A program made the position numbers and the translations under genes. Positions 12,847-18,877 of a stretch of DNA of 18,877 bases are shown in pieces (within the stretch, counting starts at the first letter, position 1; each line of letters begins with the position of its first letter). The notes under the pieces were generated by a model that was not told where the DNA came from, ran no database searches, and was given only the letters and a program-made list of their open reading frames with translations. Origin of the DNA: Fidelibacterota bacterium (GTDB lineage Bacteria > Fidelibacterota > UBA2242); NCBI GenBank assembly GCA_003645845.1, contig QNCV01000016.1, positions 1 to 18,877 of the forward strand. The letters run 5' to 3'.

Positions 12847-13770
12847 ATGATCAAAACAGAAAAGTGGTGCTTTATTGTCAATCCCATTGCCGGAAATGGT
12901 TATGCCGGAGAACATATTGGTGAAGTCAAAAAGATGATTAATAAATACAGGCTGGATGCCGATGTGGTTATCACCAAAGGTGTTGGCCATGCGACGAAAC
13001 TGGCCGCTGATTTTATCGAAAAAGGCTTTAAATACATCGCGCCGGTTGGCGGTGACGGCACAATCAATGAAGCTGTCCAGGCGGTCATCGGATATGATGA
13101 TATTGTGTTTGCTCCTGTGTCCATGGGAACCGGCAATGATTTCATCCAGATCCTCGGTTTTTCCGATCATTTTACGGAAAAAGACTGGGAAATCTATTTT
13201 CAGAAAAATACTATTCTGATGGATGTGGGAAAATGCAATGATCATTATTTCCTGAACGGTATGGGGCTCGGGTTCGATGCGGAAGTGGCCAGCCAGAACT
13301 ATAACGAGAACGGTTTAAAAAAAGGGGGTAAAGACAAATACCTCTGGCATATCTTGAAAACACTGGTGATGTATCGCGAACATCCAATGACAGTGATCAA
13401 CAATGGCAATACGGAAACATCGAACTGTTTCATCAATACAATTTCCATCGGTCGTCGCTTTGCCGGAGGATATTTTCTGACCCCTGAAGCCATTGCCGAT
13501 GACGGCCTGCTGGATGTCTGTCTGATTAAGGAACTCAGGTTTTTACAGCGATTTAAAATTTTCACCATGGTGCCGACGGGCAGCCATTTAAAACACCCGC
13601 AGGTCCAATATTATAAAACCGACTCGCTGAAACTGGAGTTTGACCAAAAAGTACCGCACCATCTGGACGGCGAGCTCTTTTTCGCATCTCACTATGAGAT
13701 TAAAGTGATCCCGAAAAAACTGAATATTATCTATAATCCGTGTGGGAAACATTTTTTTGAAGAAAACTAA
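12847..13770 (+). CDS. Diacylglycerol kinase-family lipid kinase (DagK/YegS type)
   Basis: A soluble lipid kinase of about 307 residues, expected to phosphorylate diacylglycerol or a related lipid using ATP. It has NPIAGNG (12-18), the nucleotide loop GGDGTINEA (68-76), GTGNDF (94-99), a later GMGLGFDAEV segment and the C-terminal LDGE motif. The ATG at 12847 is preferred: AGGA lies 8 nt upstream and the conserved core starts right after it. ATG 12838 and ATG 12790 are also in frame, the latter overlapping plsC. With plsC the pair could feed phosphatidic acid from both lysophosphatidate and diacylglycerol. YegS-like proteins differ in substrate, so the lipid specificity is open. Confidence 0.87.
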   Translation: MIKTEKWCFIVNPIAGNGYAGEHIGEVKKMINKYRLDADVVITKGVGHATKLAADFIEKGFKYIAPVGGDGTINEAVQAVIGYDDIVFAPVSMGTGNDFIQILGFSDHFTEKDWEIYFQKNTILMDVGKCNDHYFLNGMGLGFDAEVASQNYNENGLKKGGKDKYLWHILKTLVMYREHPMTVINNGNTETSNCFINTISIGRRFAGGYFLTPEAIADDGLLDVCLIKELRFLQRFKIFTMVPTGSHLKHPQVQYYKTDSLKLEFDQKVPHHLDGELFFASHYEIKVIPKKLNIIYNPCGKHFFEEN

Positions 13771-13906
13771 CCTTTAAATTATTATCACATTGCTTAATGA
13801 ACTATCCCGATGTAAGCATTGGAAAATTCTTTCAAAACAGGATATATCAACCGGCTGTAATAGTTCCATCTGTATTTATTTCTGCACATTCTGCCTGTGC
13901 CCACGG

Positions 13907-13935
13907 TTGACTTTCAACTGCTTTTTAAGTAAAAT
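13907..13935 (+). promoter_or_regulatory. Predicted sigma-70-type promoter of the channel operon
   Basis: TTGACT (13907-13912) and TAAAAT (13930-13935) are separated by the ideal 17 nt, 23 nt before the channel ATG. It lies in a 188-nt gap after the lipid kinase gene. Confidence 0.6.
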
Positions 13936-13958
13936 CTTTTCTGTTCGTGATATTTTAA

Positions 13959-15116
13959 ATGGTGGGCGTCAATTTGGGATTTATTGAGACATTAAAATCG
14001 ATTTTCAGTAAAGCGATATTCCGGATCTTTCTGGCGCTGACGCTGCTTACAATTGTAGCGGCAGTGCTGGTATTATATTTTGAAGGCCAACGGAACCCCG
14101 AAGAATATCGCGGTATCTGGGATTCGGTCTGGTGGGCGCTGGTAACTGTATTTACTGTCGGTTACGGCGATATCCGCCCGATCACGACCGGCGGACGCCT
14201 TGTCGGTATCTTTGTCATGATTTCCGGAGTGACTCTCGTCTCATTAATCACGGCTACAATCTCATCCATCTTTGTAGCCCGTAAAATCAGGGAGGACCAG
14301 GGATTGGAATCCATAAATTACGAAGATCATATTATCATTTGCGGCTGGAACGCCAAAGCAGAATCCATTATTGAAACTCTGTTTTCACTTTCAAAGGGCC
14401 GCCCGCCAAAGGTTATCCTGGTGAACGAACTTCCCGAAGATGAAATCAACAGTGTGCTGGACCGTTTTCGGAAACAGAAAGTGAAATTCATCCGTGGTGA
14501 TTATACCCGCAACGCACCGCTGGAACGGGCCAATATCCGGGACGCCAGAACGATTATCCTGCTTCCCAACCTGTATGAACACGCTCCGTCGGTAGCCGAT
14601 GAGAAGACATTGCTGGCCACGTTGAATATAAAATCCGGTTATCCCAAGAAAAAGGTTATCGCATTTATCATGGTCGCCGAGAATGAAGTTCATGTGAAAC
14701 GGGCCAAGGCCGACGAAGTGATTATCAGCGATCAGTTCATTGATTTTCTGCTCGCAGGTGACGTGGTGGAGCCGGGACTTTCCAATGTCATCAGTACTCT
14801 TTTCAGCGCCAAAAGCGATCACCGAATCGCAACACTTGCCATTCCGGCCCGATATAAAGGCAAGACATTCAAAGAGGTTTCCGAATATTTCAAGACTCAG
14901 CACAAATTTTTGGTTCTGGGAGTTGTTGCCGAGGTGGAATCCATCGGCGTCGGCGATTTTTTGTCATCGGATTCCAGCCATCTGGATGCCTTTATTGAGC
15001 GTAAATTGAAGGAAGCCGGACGGACACTTGGCGAAGAAAACAAGACCGTTGTAAATTTAAATCCTGCCGATGATTACATCATCCAGGAAAACGAAAAAGC
15101 CGTGGTGTTGATCTGA
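13959..15116 (+). CDS. Two-TM potassium channel with cytoplasmic RCK (TrkA-N) domain
   Basis: A 385-residue inner-membrane channel subunit. TM1 spans about 19-41, the pore helix and selectivity filter TVGYGD are at 66-71, and TM2 spans about 81-105. The RCK/TrkA-N domain begins near 123 with IIICGWNAKAESI. The C-terminal part (about 290-385) resembles a TrkA-C-like end. The Rossmann loop is degenerate (CGWNAKA rather than GxGxxG), as in several bacterial RCK channels, so NAD or another ligand may be bound differently. It presumably assembles as a tetramer selective for K+. The start is uncertain because no Shine-Dalgarno precedes ATG 13959; GTG 13962 or TTG 13974 are alternatives. Its stop overlaps the next ATG (TGATG), coupling it to a cyclic-nucleotide-binding protein. 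Confidence 0.9.
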   Translation: MVGVNLGFIETLKSIFSKAIFRIFLALTLLTIVAAVLVLYFEGQRNPEEYRGIWDSVWWALVTVFTVGYGDIRPITTGGRLVGIFVMISGVTLVSLITATISSIFVARKIREDQGLESINYEDHIIICGWNAKAESIIETLFSLSKGRPPKVILVNELPEDEINSVLDRFRKQKVKFIRGDYTRNAPLERANIRDARTIILLPNLYEHAPSVADEKTLLATLNIKSGYPKKKVIAFIMVAENEVHVKRAKADEVIISDQFIDFLLAGDVVEPGLSNVISTLFSAKSDHRIATLAIPARYKGKTFKEVSEYFKTQHKFLVLGVVAEVESIGVGDFLSSDSSHLDAFIERKLKEAGRTLGEENKTVVNLNPADDYIIQENEKAVVLI

Positions 15117-15655
15117 TGAGTATTATGAAAAAAAACAAAAACACCGGCAAATACAACCCTCAGATTTTGAAGGGTTACGAAATATTTGCAGGTCTGGATG
15201 AAAAACAGATTGAACGTTTTTGCAAAGTTATTACACCGATTCAGTTCAATAGCGGCGATGTCATAATTCAGGAAGGCGATCCCGGCGATTCCATCCTGAT
15301 TTTGCTGGACGGAAAGGTTGAAATTTCCCAGGCGTTGACCCTGAAAACCGATGTTTCCCAGGCCGATACCCGTGAAAAAAGCCTGATTTCACTTTCCAGC
15401 GATCACCGACCCTTTTTTGGCGAAATGAGCCTTTTCAGTGATGATGACAAGCGCAGCGCTACGGTCAAAGCCGTGTCAACCTGTAGTGTTGCAAAGATTG
15501 AGAAAAATTCTTTTTTCAGCATCTGCAACGATTACCCGGAAATCGGGAATCTGGTAATGCAGAATATTGCACGCGTGCTGAGTCACCGACTCAAACAGGC
15601 CAATCAGAACGTTTTGAAACTTACAACCGCTTTTAGTTTGATTATTGAATCATAG
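15116..15655 (+). CDS. Stand-alone cyclic-nucleotide-binding (cNMP) domain protein
   Basis: A 179-residue soluble protein consisting almost only of a Crp-type cNMP-binding fold. The phosphate-binding cassette reads FGEMSLFSDDDKRSA (101-115), keeping the conserved Glu103 and Arg113 that contact the cyclic nucleotide, so ligand binding is plausible. An insertion of about 20 residues (72-98) precedes the cassette. There is no C-terminal helix-turn-helix, so it is not a Crp-type transcription factor; the last 30 residues are helical and could mediate contacts. Its ATG overlaps the channel stop (TGATG), so the two are translated together. It may gate or tether the channel, but this is inference from context. 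Confidence 0.83.
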   Translation: MSIMKKNKNTGKYNPQILKGYEIFAGLDEKQIERFCKVITPIQFNSGDVIIQEGDPGDSILILLDGKVEISQALTLKTDVSQADTREKSLISLSSDHRPFFGEMSLFSDDDKRSATVKAVSTCSVAKIEKNSFFSICNDYPEIGNLVMQNIARVLSHRLKQANQNVLKLTTAFSLIIES

Positions 15656-15666
15656 GAAGGAAAAAA

Positions 15667-18327
15667 TTGGCAGTTCAGCTCGACAAAGTATATGACCCCA
15701 AACAGGTCGAATCCCGCTGGTATGAACACTGGCTGGAGAAAAATTATTTTCATGCAGATAATGAATCAACGAAAAAACCCTATGTAATTGTTATTCCGCC
15801 GCCTAACGTGACCGGCATTTTACACCTGGGTCATGTTTTAAACAATACGTTGCAGGACATCCTGATCCGCCATGCCCGGATGAACGGCCGTGAAACGCTC
15901 TGGCTGCCCGGCTCAGACCATGCCGGTATCGCCACCCAGAATGTTGTGGAAAAGAATCTCCGCAAAGAAGGAAAGAGCCGCTACGACTTTGAGCGCGATG
16001 ATTTTCTGAAAATCGTCTGGAAGTGGGCAGATAAACATAAATCCATTATCCTGAACCAACTACGGAAAATCGGCTGTTCCTGCGATTGGGAGCGGGAACG
16101 ATTTACCCTGGATAAGGGACTCTCCCGGGCGGTACGGGAAGTCTTTGTGCATCTTTATCGCAAGGGACTGATTTACCGGGGGCGGAAAATTATCAACTGG
16201 TGTCCGGTGTCCCGAACGGCGCTTTCGGATGAAGAGGTCATTCATAAAGAGTCTCAGGGTCATCTCTGGTATTTCAAATATCCTCTTGAAAACGGCAATG
16301 GTCATTTGACTGTGGCGACGACACGTCCGGAGACCATGCTGGGCGATACGGCCGTGGCCGTTAATCCTAAAGATGACCGGTTCGGGAAGCTGGTGGGGAA
16401 AAATATTATTCTGCCGATTATGGACAGAGTTATTCCGATCATTGCCGATGATTTCGTGGATATGGAATTCGGAACCGGCGCCGTAAAAGTCACGCCGGCG
16501 CATGATCCCAATGATTTTGAGATTGGAGAACGCCACGGATTGGAAAAGATCAATATCATGAATCCCGATGCCACCATGAATGCCGCTGCCGGCCCGCTGG
16601 TGGAGGGAAAAGACCGCTTTGAAGCCCGCAAAATCGTTGTGGCGGAAATGGAGCGGCTGGGATTGCTGGAAAAGATCGAAGATTATACGCACAGTGTCGG
16701 TTTCAGTGAGCGGGCAGGTGTTATGGTGGAGCCCTATCTTTCCGATCAGTGGTTTGTAAAAATGAAACCCCTGGCAGAGCCGGCAATCAGGGTGGTTGAC
16801 GAGGGCAAAATCAGATTTCATCCCCAACGCTGGGTCAAGACCTACGATCACTGGATGAACAATATCCGGGATTGGTGCATATCGCGGCAGTTATGGTGGG
16901 GTCACCGTGTTCCGGTCTTCTATTGTACCAAATGTGATTGGCATGATGCATTGGTTGATGATCCGGAAAAATGCCCAAAATGCGGAGGTAAAGTTTATCA
17001 GGACCCTGATGTTCTGGATACCTGGTTCAGTTCATGGCTCTGGCCCTTTTCTACCATGGGCTGGCCGGAACAGACCAAAGACCTTCAGGTTTTCTTTCCG
17101 ACCAACACACTGGTCACTGCCCCGGATATCATTTTCTTCTGGGTCGCGCGAATGATTATGGCCAGCCTGGAATTTATGGGTGATATTCCTTTCAGCGATG
17201 TCTATTACACCGGTTTGATCCGCGATATCAAGGGCCGCAAAATGAGCAAATCCCTGGGCAATTCCCCGGACCCTCTGGATCTTGTGGAAAAATATGGAGC
17301 CGACGCATTGCGCTATGGCATCATGCTGATCGCACCCCAGGGACAGGATATTCTCTTTTCCGAAGAGCGGCTGGAAGTCGGCAGGAATTTCATGAATAAA
17401 ATCTGGAACGCATCCCGGTTTATTCTTATGAATATTGACAATGACGACATTCTGGAAAAACCCTTTGATCCTGAAGATTCCGATTTAACACTGGCGGACA
17501 AATGGATTCTACTGCGCCTGAAACACACGGTTGCCAAGGTTGATAAAAACCTGAAGCGTTTCCGTTTTGATGAAGTTGCCCGGATAATCTATGATTTTGT
17601 CTGGAGCGATTTCTGTGACTGGTACATCGAGCTGATTAAAGACCGTTTGTATAAAAAATCACCTGAAGAAAAACAGACGGCATTACAGGTTGCAATCTAC
17701 ACACTGAAAAACATTCTCAAGATTCTGCATCCCTATGCGCCGTTTATTACCGAAGAGATTTACCAGCATCTCAAGACCGACAGTGAGCCGGATATTATCG
17801 TATCGGGTTGGCCGAAACTGAGGTATAAAATTGGACACAAGGATACGGAAGCTACTTTCAAGGTCGTCCAGGAAATGATCACCGCCCTGCGCACGGCCCG
17901 CAGTGAAATGAATATTCCACCGTCTGCTCAGCTGAAACTTGTCGTCCGCGGAAATGAAAACCAATTACCGCTCCGCCTGATTAAAGACGAGTCACTGGCG
18001 GAATATGTGAAAAACCTGGTAAGGGTCTCGGAAATTCGGATTACCAAAAGCAAGGACAAACCCCATCCCGCCTCGACGATTGTTGTCCACGGCACTGAAT
18101 TCTTTATTTTGCTTGAGGGATTGATTGATATCGAAGCGGAAAAACAGCGTCTCGAGAAAGAAATCAATCGGTTAATTGCTCTGGTCAAGGCGACTCAAAA
18201 TAAACTGATGAATCAGAAGTTTCTGGAAAAAGCTCCCAAAGAGGTCGTGAATAAAGAAAAAGAAAAGGAGCAATTTCTCCGGGAACGGTTGGTTAAACTC
18301 GAAGCTAATTTTGATGCATTAAGCTGA
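15667..18327 (+). CDS. valS: Valyl-tRNA synthetase
   Basis: A class I aminoacyl-tRNA synthetase charging tRNA-Val. At 886 residues it has the usual bacterial length. The HIGH-type motif is PPPNVTGILHLGH (44-56), the editing domain contains TTRPETMLGDTAVAVNP, and KMSKS is at 525-529. A four-cysteine zinc ribbon (C420, C423, C436, C439) lies before the second half of the catalytic domain. The C terminus has the anticodon-binding helical domain and the coiled-coil arm typical of ValS (about 820-886). The start is TTG, supported by AGGAAGGA a few nucleotides upstream. It follows the cNMP-binding gene by 11 nt and may be co-transcribed with it. No T-box or leader is present before it. Confidence 0.97.
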   Translation: MAVQLDKVYDPKQVESRWYEHWLEKNYFHADNESTKKPYVIVIPPPNVTGILHLGHVLNNTLQDILIRHARMNGRETLWLPGSDHAGIATQNVVEKNLRKEGKSRYDFERDDFLKIVWKWADKHKSIILNQLRKIGCSCDWERERFTLDKGLSRAVREVFVHLYRKGLIYRGRKIINWCPVSRTALSDEEVIHKESQGHLWYFKYPLENGNGHLTVATTRPETMLGDTAVAVNPKDDRFGKLVGKNIILPIMDRVIPIIADDFVDMEFGTGAVKVTPAHDPNDFEIGERHGLEKINIMNPDATMNAAAGPLVEGKDRFEARKIVVAEMERLGLLEKIEDYTHSVGFSERAGVMVEPYLSDQWFVKMKPLAEPAIRVVDEGKIRFHPQRWVKTYDHWMNNIRDWCISRQLWWGHRVPVFYCTKCDWHDALVDDPEKCPKCGGKVYQDPDVLDTWFSSWLWPFSTMGWPEQTKDLQVFFPTNTLVTAPDIIFFWVARMIMASLEFMGDIPFSDVYYTGLIRDIKGRKMSKSLGNSPDPLDLVEKYGADALRYGIMLIAPQGQDILFSEERLEVGRNFMNKIWNASRFILMNIDNDDILEKPFDPEDSDLTLADKWILLRLKHTVAKVDKNLKRFRFDEVARIIYDFVWSDFCDWYIELIKDRLYKKSPEEKQTALQVAIYTLKNILKILHPYAPFITEEIYQHLKTDSEPDIIVSGWPKLRYKIGHKDTEATFKVVQEMITALRTARSEMNIPPSAQLKLVVRGNENQLPLRLIKDESLAEYVKNLVRVSEIRITKSKDKPHPASTIVVHGTEFFILLEGLIDIEAEKQRLEKEINRLIALVKATQNKLMNQKFLEKAPKEVVNKEKEKEQFLRERLVKLEANFDALS

Positions 18328-18366
18328 TTGACCGTAAACCGGGCCCATCTAAAAAAAGGAGCAACC

Positions 18367-18877
18367 ATGCACAGGGATTACCAATGGATTATCCTGGCCT
18401 TGCTCGTGTCGTTGTCTATGCCGGGAATTGCCGGAAACGATTTCAAAAATACCCGGGTAACCATTTACAATAACGATCTCGGTCTGGTATATCAGGAAAA
18501 AGAGGTTTTCTTAGATAAAGGCCTGAACACCCTTCGGTTTGCGGGAGTATCGAAACGGGTTCAACCGGCAACCGTAAAGTTATCCCTTCCGAAAATCGCG
18601 GCCCGATTCGAGATCAACGAGCAGAATTATCTCTACGATCTGGTCAATACTAAAAAATTGTTCGATAAATATACCGGTGAAAGAGTGGTGTTTCGGCTGG
18701 ATTCCGGCGAAACGATTTCCGGGGAACTGCTCAGCAGCGAACAGGATTATGTCGTATTGCGATTGCCTAATGAGGTTATTCGAATCCTGAATGTCGAAAA
18801 AATTATCGATTATGAATTTCCCAAACTACCCGGCGGCCTGATTCTGAAACCGACACTCGAATGGAAGATTAATTCCC
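18367..18877 (+). CDS. Exported DUF4139-like protein, 5' part only
   Basis: The frame is open from ATG 18367 to the right edge (170 codons seen). AAAAAAGGAG sits 6-7 nt upstream. Residues 1-23 look like a signal peptide (WIILALLVSLSMPGIAG). The mature part starts with VTIYNNDLGLVYQEKEVFL and has LNTLRFAGV, LYDLVNTKKLFDKYTGERV and LKPTLEWKI. This pattern is familiar to me from DUF4139-containing exported proteins, whose function is unknown. It lies 39 nt after valS without a clear terminator, so read-through is possible. Family assignment is from memory of the pattern and moderately sure. Confidence 0.75.
   Translation, partial: MHRDYQWIILALLVSLSMPGIAGNDFKNTRVTIYNNDLGLVYQEKEVFLDKGLNTLRFAGVSKRVQPATVKLSLPKIAARFEINEQNYLYDLVNTKKLFDKYTGERVVFRLDSGETISGELLSSEQDYVVLRLPNEVIRILNVEKIIDYEFPKLPGGLILKPTLEWKINS

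Noticed and set aside
13790..13987. 65-codon frame before the K+ channel
   Set aside because: It spans the TTGACT-17-TAAAAT promoter and runs into the channel gene in another frame. Its Cys/Phe-rich translation has no support as a gene.

Overview
The window looks like a chromosomal segment of a moderate-GC, Gram-negative (diderm) bacterium. Evidence for a second membrane is a secreted, aromatic-rich predicted outer-membrane protein and a second exported protein. The gene set (TrpB2-type tryptophan synthase, chorismate mutase-prephenate dehydrogenase fusion, shikimate kinase-dehydroquinate synthase fusion, Thermotoga-like DAHP synthase, DUF4139-like protein) would fit an uncultured FCB-group or KSB1/Calditrichota-like lineage. 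That placement is a guess, because no rRNA or other reliable marker is present. I see no mobile element, phage gene, tRNA, rRNA or CRISPR array.

Layout. The start of a minus-strand gene runs off the left edge (1-35). A gene-poor stretch with a decayed inverted repeat follows (36-393). Next comes trpB2 (615-1979), preceded by a Trp-codon leader peptide and attenuator (394-575) and followed by a terminator. Then comes a Tyr/Phe-codon leader peptide and attenuator (2061-2238). It heads a tightly packed seven-gene operon (2239-9562): tyrA (CM-PDH), aroE, aroC, aroK-aroB fusion, aroQ, aroF, aroA. These genes encode all seven shikimate-pathway steps to chorismate, plus chorismate to prephenate to 4-hydroxyphenylpyruvate. 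A 384-bp repeat-rich gap follows, then a minus-strand patatin-like lipase and a divergent predicted outer-membrane protein. Next are plsC plus a diacylglycerol-kinase-family gene, a two-TM K+ channel with an RCK domain coupled to a stand-alone cyclic-nucleotide-binding protein, valS, and the start of an exported DUF4139-like gene cut by the right edge.

The most interesting content is the pair of untracked attenuators. Each has a promoter of the form TTGCnn-16-TATATT with an ATG starting exactly 8 nt after the -10 box. Each has a short leader peptide beginning MK(A/R)NLK, followed by three Trp codons in one and five Tyr/Phe codons in the other. Each has mutually exclusive RNA pairings and a near-identical GAAA-loop terminator with a T tract. 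They look like duplicated, re-coded, possibly leaderless ribosome-mediated attenuators. One would tune tryptophan synthase to tryptophan. The other would tune the whole shikimate pathway to tyrosine/phenylalanine.
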